DNA of 64,000 nt from Synechococcus sp. PROS-9-1 (GCF_014279775.1 NZ_CP047961.1:620001-684000); one strand, 5' to 3'. Shown: positions 27,291-35,793, counted from the first letter of the stretch. Notes: generated by a model from the sequence alone, not told the origin. Numbers and translations are program-made.

Positions 27291-28844
27291 TTGATCTGGC
27301 CTTCCCTTGATGCGGAGCACTGGCTTGTCAGTGCAGAACAAATGCTGGCCTTGGAGCAGGAATGGCTGGGGAGTGGTTTGCCCGTTGCCGCCTTGATGGA
27401 GGCCGTTGGCCAGGCGATGGCTGAGTGGTGTCTTCAGCGGCGGAAGCGTTTGGAGCAGGGCGTGTTGGTGCTGGTGGGACCTGGCCACAACGGTGGTGAT
27501 GGCTTGGTGGTGGCGAGGCTGCTGCTGCATGCCGGAGTGGAGGTAAGGCTGTGGGCCCCGCTGCCGCTCCGGCAAGCACTCACCCAAGCGCATTGGCGTC
27601 ATCTCGAGTGGCTTGGCGCAACTGTTTTGGAGACGGAGCCGGATCCGAGGGATTCAGCTCTCTGGGTGGAGGCGTTGTTTGGGTTGGGACAACATCGTCC
27701 TCTCCCCGAAGGATTGGCGCTGTTGCTTTGCGAACGCGAGCGTGTTCAGTCGGGCCGGCTGATCAGCTTGGATGTGCCTGCGGGGATGCATTCCAATCAC
27801 GGCCGGATGGAGGCCGGAGGTGGGGCGGTGGCCTCCGACACGTTGTGCGTGGGCCTGGTGAAACGGGGGTTGGTTCAGGACGCAGCTCTGGCCAACGTGG
27901 GCCGGCTGCATCGCTTGGATCCTGGTGTTCCCCCCAAGTTGATCAATCAACTTGGGGCACCTGCTGTATTGCGGGTGATGGCAAAGGATCTGGAAACCCT
28001 GCCGCTTCCCCAAGACGCGCCAACGGCGATGAAATATCAGCGTGGCCGTGTGCTGTTGATGGCAGGAAGTGAGAGCTATCGCGGCGCAGCACTGCTGGCG
28101 GCCCATGGGGCCATGGCGAGTGGGGTGGGAAGCCTGAAAGCCGCGTTGCCTGATGCCGTGGCTGATGCCATCTGGCAATGGATTCCTGAGTTGGTGCTGT
28201 CGGCTGGATTGCCAGCCACTGCATCGGGAGGATTGGCTTGGGGGCCATGGCTGGCTGATGCCGATCTCTCCCGCTTGGATGCGCTGTTGCTGGGGCCCGG
28301 TATTGGAGCGCTAGACGGGCAGTGGGATGACTGGGCAGAGCCCTTGGTGGCGTTCGAAGGGTTGCTCGTGCTGGATGCGGATGGGCTCAACGCCTTGGCC
28401 GACTCGAAGCAAGGCTGGCGCTGGCTTTGCCGGCGGGAGTTCCCAACCTGGATCACCCCGCATCGCAGTGAATTTGCAAGGCTTTTTCCTGATTCGAGTG
28501 GGCGGGAACCGCTGGATAGCGCGCAATGGGCAGCGGCAGAAAGCGGAACCGTTGTGTTGCACAAGGGGGCTCACTCTGTGATTGCCGATCCGAATGGTGT
28601 GGTGCATCAACTCGTTGACACCTCGGTGCAGGTGGCTCGTACGGGCCTGGGAGATCTGTTGGCTGGATTTGCCGTTGGCTGGGGGGCGCGCTGCTGGGCT
28701 TGCGGAGAGGAGCCGCGGGGAACAGCCCTTGCCGCCGCCGCTTTGCTTCATGCCGAGGCGTCACGAACCAGTGAAAATGCCAGTAGTGCCAGTGAGATTG
28801 CGAAAACCCTTGCTGAGCTCACCCGACGGATTTGCGCGAATTAA
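27291..28844 (+). CDS. nnr: Bifunctional NAD(P)H-hydrate epimerase / dehydratase
   Basis: Repairs hydrated NAD(P)H. The N-terminal YjeF_N domain (epimerase) shows [21 protein letters not shown] and [13 protein letters not shown]. The C-terminal ADP-dependent dehydratase domain (carbohydrate-kinase-like) shows [43 protein letters not shown] and the nucleotide-binding [15 protein letters not shown]. 517 residues, normal for the fused protein. Diverges from mnmA with about 50-70 nt between starts. The start is taken at 27291 and is not well supported by a ribosome binding site. Confidence 0.92.
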   Translation: MIWPSLDAEHWLVSAEQMLALEQEWLGSGLPVAALMEAVGQAMAEWCLQRRKRLEQGVLVLVGPGHNGGDGLVVARLLLHAGVEVRLWAPLPLRQALTQAHWRHLEWLGATVLETEPDPRDSALWVEALFGLGQHRPLPEGLALLLCERERVQSGRLISLDVPAGMHSNHGRMEAGGGAVASDTLCVGLVKRGLVQDAALANVGRLHRLDPGVPPKLINQLGAPAVLRVMAKDLETLPLPQDAPTAMKYQRGRVLLMAGSESYRGAALLAAHGAMASGVGSLKAALPDAVADAIWQWIPELVLSAGLPATASGGLAWGPWLADADLSRLDALLLGPGIGALDGQWDDWAEPLVAFEGLLVLDADGLNALADSKQGWRWLCRREFPTWITPHRSEFARLFPDSSGREPLDSAQWAAAESGTVVLHKGAHSVIADPNGVVHQLVDTSVQVARTGLGDLLAGFAVGWGARCWACGEEPRGTALAAAALLHAEASRTSENASSASEIAKTLAELTRRICAN

Positions 28845-28884
28845 TGATTAAAAAATTGAAGAAGTTTGAAAATACACACAATTC

Positions 28885-28907
28885 AAAACGAGCAAATGTG
28901 TCGTTTT
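28885..28907 (+). terminator. Possible weak terminator after nnr
   Basis: Stem AAAACGA / TCGTTTT with a 9-nt loop, ending in a T-rich run. It lies 40 nt after nnr and 90 nt before the sigma factor start. The AT-rich stem makes this a weak candidate. Confidence 0.3.
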
Positions 28908-28996
28908 CCTTTCACGAATCTGAAGGGTTGCTGAAAACTTTTGGGTTTATCGTTTTTTCATAGGAAAGTCTCTCCACGCCAAAGAGACGAGTTGAC

Positions 28997-29938
28997 ATGG
29001 TTTCCTCAACAGCTCGGACCTCCGAGACCCAGAGACGCAGAAGCAGTGATCCGATTAGTTGGTACCTGTCGACGATTGGCCGAATACCTCTTCTGACTGC
29101 TGCTGAAGAAATTGAGCTGGGAAATCAGGTTCAGAAGTTTATGGAGCTGACGCAAGACGGCTCTGTCTCTCCTGACAGCGAAGAGTTCAGCTCCAAAGAT
29201 CGACGCATGATTCGCGTTGGTCAGCGCGCTAAGCAGCGGATGATGAAGGCCAACCTTCGTTTGGTGGTGAGTGTTGCCAAGAAATACCAAGGCAAGGGCC
29301 TTGAGCTTCTTGATCTCATCCAAGAAGGATCGCTTGGCTTGGAACGGGCGGTAGAGAAATTTGACCCAACCCGCGGATATAAGTTTTCGACCTATGCCTT
29401 TTGGTGGATTCGCCAGAGCATGACGCGAGCGATTGCTTGTCAGTCACGCACCATTCGTCTCCCGGTGCATTTGAGCGAGCGTCTTACCACCATCCGCAAG
29501 GTGAGTTTGGATTTAGCTCACAAGCTCGGAGCGATGCCGAGCCGCCTTGAGATTTCAGAAGCGCTGGATATGCCCGTAGAGGAGCTTGACTCCTTGCTGC
29601 GCCAAGCGCTCACCACCAGCAGTCTTGATGCACCTGTGAATGGAGAGGATGGCCGCAGTTTCCTTGGCGATTTGATTGCCGACTCTTCTGCGGAAGAGCC
29701 GCTCGACAAGGTTGAACAGCGTATCCACCATGAACAACTTGGCCGCTGGTTGAGTCATCTCAGTGAGCAGGAGCAACATGTGCTCACCCTGCGTTTTGGT
29801 TTAAACGGCAACGAACGCCACACCTTGGCTCAAATTGGTCGTTTGCTCGATGTGTCGCGTGAACGCGTACGCCAGGTGGAATTGAAGTCGCTGCGCAAGC
29901 TGCGTAATCTCACCCGTCGTATTGCTCCTACCTTTTGA
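28997..29938 (+). CDS. RNA polymerase sigma factor, RpoD-related group 2 type
   Basis: 313 residues with all sigma-70 regions: 1.2 (DPISWYLSTIGRIPLLTAAEE), 2 (KANLRLVVSVAKKYQGKG, LLDLIQEGSLGLERAVEKFD, YKFSTYAFWWIRQSMTRAI), 3 (RLPVHLSERLTTIRKV) and 4 (VLTLRFGLNGNERHTLAQIG with the helix-turn-helix SRERVRQVELKSLRKL). It lacks the long N-terminal region of the primary sigma factor, so it is an alternative, nonessential-type sigma as found in several copies in cyanobacteria. A displaced 5' fragment of the deacetylase gene begins 38 nt after its stop, suggesting that the two were originally neighbours. Confidence 0.93.
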   Translation: MVSSTARTSETQRRRSSDPISWYLSTIGRIPLLTAAEEIELGNQVQKFMELTQDGSVSPDSEEFSSKDRRMIRVGQRAKQRMMKANLRLVVSVAKKYQGKGLELLDLIQEGSLGLERAVEKFDPTRGYKFSTYAFWWIRQSMTRAIACQSRTIRLPVHLSERLTTIRKVSLDLAHKLGAMPSRLEISEALDMPVEELDSLLRQALTTSSLDAPVNGEDGRSFLGDLIADSSAEEPLDKVEQRIHHEQLGRWLSHLSEQEQHVLTLRFGLNGNERHTLAQIGRLLDVSRERVRQVELKSLRKLRNLTRRIAPTF

Positions 29939-29975
29939 TTGATTGCGTCTGCGGCTGGCTGCGTTCAAGCCAGTC

Positions 29976-30050
29976 GTGGCACTCTTTCTTGTTTGCCAGA
30001 AGGTTTTAAGAGCTTCTTTTCTCTCTAGCCATCGCTTTTCGATGGGGTGA
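29976..30050 (+). pseudogene. Older displaced 5' end of the deacetylase gene (copy A)
   Basis: A 75-nt open frame starting GTGGCA and ending ATGGGGTGA that aligns without gaps to copy B (31960-32034): by my hand count 53 of 75 bases match, with 25 of the last 27 identical (TCTAGCCATCGCTT then CGATGGGGTGA). It keeps an uninterrupted reading frame encoding SSHRF-S-MG before the stop. It lies 38 nt after the sigma factor stop. I infer it is the oldest remnant of the start of the gene now intact at 34868. Confidence 0.65.
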
Positions 30051-30204
30051 ATGGAATCAATCAATTGTTGATTGATCTCTAGAACCTTTCATTGCTCCCG
30101 TTATGAGCGCCAAAGAACGGCTTCAGACAACCAAAACCAACAGACCGGAAGGCTTTGGTAACGACTAGGTGAGACATTTCTGCCTTCATCCTTGAGACGA
30201 ACCC

Positions 30205-30411
30205 TTGACCGAACCTAATCAGCCCAAAAAGCCCAGAGCGCTCACCTATACGGAAATGATGAATGGTGGACAGCAACAAATGGATGATGTAACCCATCAG
30301 CAAGAGGTGAACCTGCAGCGCCGAAAGGATGTACTTGAACGCTCTGTCGAGCATCTGGAGCAGTCCTTCAAGTCTGAAGCTGATCGAATCGGTGGTGTCA
30401 GTGGGATCTGA
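30205..30411 (+). CDS. Small charged hypothetical protein (first of three overlapping genes)
   Basis: 68 residues, no known domain. Seen: a hydrophilic Gln-rich sequence with a probable helix QQEVNLQRRKDVLERSVEHL. The start would be TTG at 30205 (MTEPNQPKKP); an ATG within MMNGGQQQM is an alternative. Its TGA overlaps the next ATG by one base (TGATG), and the third gene begins in the same way, so the three form a coupled set. Cargo of the first island module. Confidence 0.5.
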   Translation: MTEPNQPKKPRALTYTEMMNGGQQQMDDVTHQQEVNLQRRKDVLERSVEHLEQSFKSEADRIGGVSGI

Positions 30412-30776
30412 TGAGTGCGCTTGCTTGCCTTGTTATCTCGGCGTTTTTTGCCTATCTGATCGCTCAGTTCCGAAAGAGACGTGCCGCTAGCAAGAGCACC
30501 ACGGCTTGGCGTGAAGCTTCAGAGCTTGTCTTTGACAGGGACCTGCGGTTCCAGATTAAACAGGAATACGAGACCGGAATGGAAGCCAACAATGCTGATG
30601 GGTATGCCGAATCAAGAGACTCTCTCGTTAGCCATTTGGCTTCCAATCTGTTGATGTTGGCGAATAGGCGGCTGGAGATAGAGCCGACTAGGAGTGAGGC
30701 TGAGGAGTTTGTGCGTCAGCACTGTGATCTCGATGATGACCTGATCGAAGGAATGTGGATTTCAAAGTTCAGTTAA
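30411..30776 (+). CDS. Membrane-anchored hypothetical protein
   Basis: 121 residues. Seen: an N-terminal hydrophobic segment (LACLVISAFFAYLIAQF) followed by basic residues (RKRRAASK), indicating an inner-membrane anchor with a cytoplasmic helical domain rich in acidic residues (REASELVFDRDLRFQIKQEY). No family recognised. Starts by TGATG overlap and ends by TAATG overlap with its neighbours. Confidence 0.6.
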   Translation: MSALACLVISAFFAYLIAQFRKRRAASKSTTAWREASELVFDRDLRFQIKQEYETGMEANNADGYAESRDSLVSHLASNLLMLANRRLEIEPTRSEAEEFVRQHCDLDDDLIEGMWISKFS

Positions 30777-30961
30777 TGGAAACCCCCCCTGCAATGAGAG
30801 ACCATCTCCCTTGCCGGATTTGCGCAACACCAGTTCCCATCCCTCCGCGGTTCAAACGTGTAAAAACGGCTGTCTGTCCGAGTTGTGCCCATGAAGGGCT
30901 AGACCAAATCGTGACCATCCGGCTCTTCCAAGAGCAGATCCTTGATTCGCGCACCTCATAG
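30776..30961 (+). CDS. Small zinc-ribbon-like protein
   Basis: 61 residues from ATG 30776, which overlaps the preceding TAA by one base. Seen: two CxxC knuckles, LPCRICATPV and AVCPSCAHEG, spaced about 20 residues apart around a basic segment (PPRFKRVKTA), a typical small zinc ribbon. It could bind nucleic acid or protein; nothing in the sequence says which. Confidence 0.6.
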   Translation: METPPAMRDHLPCRICATPVPIPPRFKRVKTAVCPSCAHEGLDQIVTIRLFQEQILDSRTS

Positions 30962-31040
30962 TTTTTATAGGTATTCATCAATGACGTACGCGTGTTGCCT
31001 GGACACCAGTTTTATTGGTTTTGCCAACTACTTTTGGTAT

Positions 31041-31856
31041 TTAAAATGTTGAGTAGGGAAAGCCTAAATCCGGCTTGTATGGTCTTTTCTCTTTTCCTTT
31101 GCATTCATCTTTGACCAATTGAATCCACTGCACATCATTGATCTTTGCCATCACTCTTGCCTCGCTTTCCAACCGTCGTTGCTTTGGGCGATAGTTGTGT
31201 ACGTTGATTGCATCACGTTGTGGAAGGCGTGCTGCGATTTGCTGATCATTTAGATAAGGTACTCCATTGCGACAACGGTGTTGAACTGCATGCCATCCCT
31301 CATGCTTCAGGGTGTCAATTAATTCAACAAGGTCACCATTGTGAAACCCCTGGCACATCACGACTAATTCGTTTTTGATTCGGTAATAGCCATATAAATT
31401 TCTACCTTTACATCCCCAGGTTTTAGAATTATTTGACCAAAGAATAGACCTTTGTCCAAGGACTTGTTTGATTGCTTCCCCTAATTTCTCTAGCCTCGGG
31501 CTGTCGAGATGGTGAGGAGTGGTAGACATCGTTTTGATTTCACGTCCATGTTCCCTAGCTGCTTGTTTAATCCTTGTTGTGTCTGTGCTGTGTCCTTTGA
31601 TGCATGAGAAGAAATTTGCTTCTTGCTTGCATTTTTGGATGCTTGGTGCAGCGAGCTTAAAAGCATTATTCCCTAACTTAATTAATCCAGAGATACAGCG
31701 CTTCTTTGCCGAAGGTTCTTCGGGATTTCCTGTTTTCAGATTGGTCCCGCAAACCATCTCTGCGTAGCTTTGAACTTGTGCTTGCATCGAAGCATCCGCA
31801 GTCATCGTTGAGGCGAGCGAGGATAGGCCCAGTGCTACGAACAGAAGAGTGCGCAT
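31041..31856 (-). CDS. Secreted Cys-rich protein with HExxH zincin motif
   Basis: 271 residues from ATG 31856. Seen: a signal peptide (MRTLLFVALGLSSLASTMTADA), several cysteines, a putative zinc site in LKHEGWHAVQHRC (HEGWH fits HExxH, in a helix), and a downstream acidic segment RRLESEARVMAKI whose glutamates could give the third ligand. It may be a small extracellular metalloprotease. No prosequence is recognised. It stands alone on the minus strand in island module 1. Protease activity is inferred from the motif only. Confidence 0.65.
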   Translation of the reverse strand: MRTLLFVALGLSSLASTMTADASMQAQVQSYAEMVCGTNLKTGNPEEPSAKKRCISGLIKLGNNAFKLAAPSIQKCKQEANFFSCIKGHSTDTTRIKQAAREHGREIKTMSTTPHHLDSPRLEKLGEAIKQVLGQRSILWSNNSKTWGCKGRNLYGYYRIKNELVVMCQGFHNGDLVELIDTLKHEGWHAVQHRCRNGVPYLNDQQIAARLPQRDAINVHNYRPKQRRLESEARVMAKINDVQWIQLVKDECKGKEKRPYKPDLGFPYSTF

Positions 31857-31959
31857 CAGACAACCAATCAAGCTATCTCCATCCACTATTAGTCACTACG
31901 CAGCTGGTTGATGCGGTTGTTTGATTTCAATCAAAAATATTGAAGAGCTTTGAAAGCTA

Positions 31960-32034
31960 GTGGCCGTACCTCTCGTTTATCACCAGGCCTACAGCGCGCC
32001 TCTTCCGTCTAGCCATCGCTTCCCGATGGGGTGA
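31960..32034 (+). pseudogene. Displaced 5' end of the deacetylase gene (copy B)
   Basis: A 75-nt frame GTGGCCGTACC...GATGGGGTGA that encodes the same first 23 residues as the intact gene at 34868 (MAVPLVYHQ...SSHRFPM), then Gly and stop. Against copy C it differs at six positions up to GATGG, all synonymous third bases. Similarity also extends about 15-20 nt upstream of the GTG (GAGCT...AAG/ACTAG). It ends exactly where copy A ends, at ATGGGGTGA. Confidence 0.85.
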
Positions 32035-32768
32035 GGGCATTTAGATCCAGTGATAGCAATGGGTTTGAAGGTGTGTTGTGATCCTGAATCACAACGCGGT
32101 TAACAACGCAAGATCAACTTCAAAGTGCGACCGCTAGCCAAGAAGAGATGCCTGAAGTGCTCTTGGATAGCTCTAGAAGCAGTAAGCCATAGACCTGATA
32201 GACAAAGTCTTTAAAGACCTCAGAGGCTATAGAGCACGACACCCTCAGCTATTGGCTGGAGAGGTAGGGGGCTATGGGGGTATCGGGGTAATTAATGAGA
32301 GAGGTACATATGTAATTCACCTCATAAATTTTTATACTTTTTCGGTCCAAGAACCAAGTCACAACTATCCGGCACTCACATTCATCCTTGAAGCCTGAAC
32401 TTTTTCGAAGACCGGAAGGTAGCTTAAGAAACGAAATAAGTTCTTTCTGATTTTATTGCTTAGCTTTAATGATTAAGAATAGATTTGCTGAGATAAATCC
32501 TTGGGTGAGGTGCCAACTATTTTTCTGCAGTATTTTGACAGATTGATGCCCCAGCGTTTATTTAAGTCCTGATACTGACCTGGCCATAAAAGCCCCTTTC
32601 TGTCTCACAGCTCGACAACCAAAGACTGCAGTTGTCGATGAATTGGGATCGACCTCTCTGAAACGTCTGTTTTCAAGGGGCTTGACTTGTTGGGCCAAAT
32701 GAGAATCTGGTCTTCATCCAAGCCTTCTGCTCGAAAGCAAGCTAAATTGAATAATATTATTTTATCAA
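32035..32768. other. Gene-free left part of island module 2
   Basis: 734 nt, AT-rich, no credible gene on either strand. It contains the 12-bp palindrome GTCTTTAAAGAC (32207-32218), a hairpin CGACAAC/GTTGTCG (32613-32637) and, just before the next gene, the palindrome AATAATATTATT (32750-32761), which may contribute a -10-like element. It could hold a promoter or small RNA, but nothing is decisive. Confidence 0.4.
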
Positions 32769-33935
32769 ATGAAAAAAAGATACTTACTTCTGGTATTTAT
32801 GATGGGTAATGTATTGTGCATGCCCGCGCTTGCGAATGGATGGGGAAAAAATAAAAGAATCGACAAGATCGAGCCAATAAATATTTCATCGACGCGAGAC
32901 TTTCACGATCCAAGTAAATCACTATGCACCCAATACTCCTTCGAAACCTTTCTAGAACCCACAACCTGCCACCAATCAAACAGATCACTAAGCACAATTG
33001 AATCAATACATTTAAGATTGTTTAGAGAAGCCATTGCTTTGGTCGATGGGAATAAAGATATTGGATCATTTCTTTCAAGTAAGTTCATCGGCCTCGTTGC
33101 GGAGAATACCAATCAGTTCATTAACGACACCATTCAGGATATACCGTTTTTTGCGCAAACTAATGTCAACTTAGACTTTTCAAGCGAATCATCTTCTTCG
33201 CTGAGCCTGGATTCGTTCTTGAATTTAAGGTCAGAATCAGACGAAAGCGGTTATCTAAATAATATCCTTTTCTCACAGGCTAGAGTCGCAGCTTATACTG
33301 GTAGCGATACAACTACAAATCTAGGAATAGGTTACAGAAAAATAGTCGATAGCGACAAACTTGTGGGCCTTAACGGTTTTTGGGACTACAGGATCGTTGG
33401 CTATGGGCCTTCGTACTCGCGATGGGGAATTGGTGCAGAATTTGGATGGAAGGATCTTTCTATTACTAATAACTGGTACATAGCAGGCACTGGGGTGCAT
33501 TCAGTTACTGTTGACGATTCACAATATCAAGAAAGAGTTGTCCCAGGCTGGGACGTTGAAGTGGCTTACAGGATACCGTCAAATCCAAATATTTCTCTGG
33601 CATTAAAAGCCTATAGATGGGATTATCAGAAAACGAATGATGTCGATGGAGTAGAAGGCTCAGTTTCATGGCAAGCAACGCCTCATTTAGCTATGAAAAC
33701 GTGGGCATCGACAAACGTAGCGGCATATCCGACAACTGAGAATGCTTACCTTGATGATGACAATTTACGCATCGGGATAGGCTTTACTTGGTCTCATAGA
33801 CCGGTTGTTTTCAAAAAACAAGACTACCGAAGAAATCTGTCAACACAAATGACGCAGCCAGTTAGAAGAACATACGAAGTTCTACTTGAAAGATATAGTT
33901 CTGGATCAGGGTTTATCAACAGAGCTTCTGGCTAA
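32769..33935 (+). CDS. Inverse-autotransporter (intimin/invasin-type) beta-barrel protein without passenger
   Basis: 388 residues. Seen: a signal peptide (KKRYLLLVFMMGNVLCMPALA), an N-terminal region with two cysteines, then from about residue 127 the inverse-autotransporter barrel pattern: PFFAQTNVNLDFSSES, SLSLDSFLNLRSE, ILFSQARVAAYTG, TTTNLGIGYRKIV, LVGLNGFWDYRIVG, SRWGIGAEFGWKDLSI and VPGWDVEVAYRIP. After the barrel only about 40 residues follow, with a linker-like PVRRTYEVLLERYSS, and no Ig-like passenger. In intimin/invasin the barrel holds a C-terminal extracellular passenger, so this is a bare or truncated form. The next gene, 38 nt on, encodes a secreted protein. Low GC sets it apart from the flanks. 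Confidence 0.82.
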   Translation: MKKRYLLLVFMMGNVLCMPALANGWGKNKRIDKIEPINISSTRDFHDPSKSLCTQYSFETFLEPTTCHQSNRSLSTIESIHLRLFREAIALVDGNKDIGSFLSSKFIGLVAENTNQFINDTIQDIPFFAQTNVNLDFSSESSSSLSLDSFLNLRSESDESGYLNNILFSQARVAAYTGSDTTTNLGIGYRKIVDSDKLVGLNGFWDYRIVGYGPSYSRWGIGAEFGWKDLSITNNWYIAGTGVHSVTVDDSQYQERVVPGWDVEVAYRIPSNPNISLALKAYRWDYQKTNDVDGVEGSVSWQATPHLAMKTWASTNVAAYPTTENAYLDDDNLRIGIGFTWSHRPVVFKKQDYRRNLSTQMTQPVRRTYEVLLERYSSGSGFINRASG

Positions 33936-33973
33936 ATATTCTAATTGTTAAAATCATTTTTTCTAATAAGATC

Positions 33974-34810
33974 ATGTCTTTCTTCTCCACCAAAAAATTT
34001 GCCGCACCCGCATCAATCCTTCTTCTCTCTCTAGGCATGATGAGTGGTGCGCCGTCAAGAGCGCAAACTTCATGTGTAGAGGGAAGTGCACCACCTGATG
34101 ATGGATGCCTTAAAGGAGCAGAAAAATATGAATTGATTATTTACGAGATGGGACTGTGTACTTCTGATCCCTTAATCCTAAGTTCAGGAAACAGAGTATT
34201 CAATAAATCCGGGGCTTCTTGTGTGGCTTCATTTGCTAGTGATAATGGTAAGATTGCAAATATTGCAGGCTCGCAGACCGTTGATCTTGGCCAGGGTTCT
34301 AAACCACCCAGTAACACTTACTCACATGCCTATATCGTACTAAGTAAAAATATCACTATCAAAGGCACACATATTATTGAAGGAATAACGCATTACTCAA
34401 TCGAGTATGTCAACGAAGACGGAACGATAGGATTCTCGTCCACAAATTCATCCTCCTACGAAGAATTCATAGAGAGTGTTGACGATGTGTCTTCATCAGA
34501 GTCCTGGGGAGCCTACATGCCGGCTGAAAATCATCCTGACGGAGGCAGTGTTACTGCGTTGTTGATTGGCACAGGATATTCTGTTGACGACAATGGTGCT
34601 AATGCGGCGAGTAGCAAATCTGCTGTCGAAAAACTTATCGGTGTTTTTACACCCAGCGAAGGAGGTGTAACTATCGATGAGAATGATAGAGGATTAAACG
34701 TAACTTTAGATTCAAGTAATGGAATGTCAGTCTGGCAAGAAGGTTCACCTTCTGCAGGTCTAGGTTTCGGTTCTGCGCCATTCAGACCCTCTTTTACTGT
34801 AATAAAATAA
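33974..34810 (+). CDS. Secreted hypothetical protein
   Basis: 278 residues of unknown function. Seen: a signal peptide (FAAPASILLLSLGMMSGAPSRA), Cys-containing N-terminal part (SCVEGSAPPDDGCLKG, MGLCTSDPL, GASCVASF) and a beta-rich remainder with Ser- and Asn-rich stretches. The pattern YELIIYEMGLCTSDPL resembles a group of unnamed secreted proteins in marine bacteria, by memory only. Position directly after the inverse-autotransporter barrel suggests it is exported with it or acts at the cell surface. Low GC like its neighbour. Confidence 0.6.
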   Translation: MSFFSTKKFAAPASILLLSLGMMSGAPSRAQTSCVEGSAPPDDGCLKGAEKYELIIYEMGLCTSDPLILSSGNRVFNKSGASCVASFASDNGKIANIAGSQTVDLGQGSKPPSNTYSHAYIVLSKNITIKGTHIIEGITHYSIEYVNEDGTIGFSSTNSSSYEEFIESVDDVSSSESWGAYMPAENHPDGGSVTALLIGTGYSVDDNGANAASSKSAVEKLIGVFTPSEGGVTIDENDRGLNVTLDSSNGMSVWQEGSPSAGLGFGSAPFRPSFTVIK

Positions 34811-34867
34811 GTACTGCAAACACTTATTCGAACGTAATTAAAATCTATTGCAAGAGCTAGAAAACTA

Positions 34868-35782
34868 GTGGCAGTACCGCTTGTTTATCACCAGGCCTAC
34901 AGCGCGCCTCTGCCGTCGAGTCATCGCTTCCCGATGGCGAAGTTCAGGATGTTGTTTGAGGCCCTAAAGACGTCGGGTCTAGCCGAATCCGCTCAGGTTC
35001 ATACTCCTCTTCCCGTTCCTCGCCGTTTGCTGGAAACAGTGCATCAGCGGCGCTATCACGAGGCGTTTGCTCGGGGCACGCTCGATCGGCAAGCGCAACG
35101 CAGGATTGGTCTTCCGGCCACCACACCCTTGGTGCAACGCACCTGGTTATCCGTGGGGGGGACACTTCTCACCGCCAGGTTGGCTCTTGCGCACGGTGTG
35201 GCTTGCCATCTCGCTGGTGGCACGCACCATGCCTTTCCAGATTATGGAAGCGGCTTCTGCATCTTCAATGACATTGCAGTGTCAGCCAGGGTTCTTCTGG
35301 ATGAGGGTTGCCTTGAGCGCCTGATGATTGTGGATCTTGATGTGCATCAAGGCGATGCCACTGCGCTGATCTTTGCTGACGACCCGCGGGTGTTCACCTT
35401 TTCTGCTCATGCTGCCTCCAACTTTCCGTCTCGGAAGCAGAGCAGCGATTGCGATTTGCCATTTGAAGATGGCGTTGAGGATCAGGCCTACGTGGCTGCG
35501 GTTGGTGAGGCGCTTCCTTCCCTCCTTGATCGCTTCAAGCCCGAACTGGTGCTCTACAACGCTGGAGTTGATCCGCATCAAGACGATCGCCTGGGCCGGC
35601 TTTGCTTGTCCGATATGGGACTTTTGCAACGCGATCATTTCGTGTTTGATGCCTGTCTGCGTCGTCAGATCCCAGTCGCCAGCGTGATTGGCGGTGGTTA
35701 CGACGCTCTTGATCCTCTGGTGAGGCGTCATGCCCTGGTGTTTCGTGCTGCGGCAGACCAGGCGAGATTGCATGGCCTTTAG
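34868..35782 (+). CDS. Histone-deacetylase-family amidohydrolase
   Basis: 304 residues, arginase/deacetylase fold. Seen: GGTHHAFPDYGSGFCIFND with the tandem catalytic histidines, LMIVDLDVHQGDATA (zinc ligands D and H), YNAGVDPHQDD (third ligand region) and SVIGGGYDALDPLV. Bacterial members deacetylate polyamines, acetoin-related or other small acetyl-amides; the substrate here is unknown. The GTG start at 34868 lies in the third copy of a repeated 5' end (others at 29976 and 31960), so the current promoter and first ~23 codons probably came with the inserted module. Converges with pdhA, 11 nt gap. Confidence 0.93.
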   Translation: MAVPLVYHQAYSAPLPSSHRFPMAKFRMLFEALKTSGLAESAQVHTPLPVPRRLLETVHQRRYHEAFARGTLDRQAQRRIGLPATTPLVQRTWLSVGGTLLTARLALAHGVACHLAGGTHHAFPDYGSGFCIFNDIAVSARVLLDEGCLERLMIVDLDVHQGDATALIFADDPRVFTFSAHAASNFPSRKQSSDCDLPFEDGVEDQAYVAAVGEALPSLLDRFKPELVLYNAGVDPHQDDRLGRLCLSDMGLLQRDHFVFDACLRRQIPVASVIGGGYDALDPLVRRHALVFRAAADQARLHGL

Positions 35783-35793
35783 AGCCGCAAGCC

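Noticed and set aside
30103-30168. 21-codon ORF MSAKERLQTTKTNRPEGFGND
   Set aside because: Too short to support without conservation; simply noted in island module 1.
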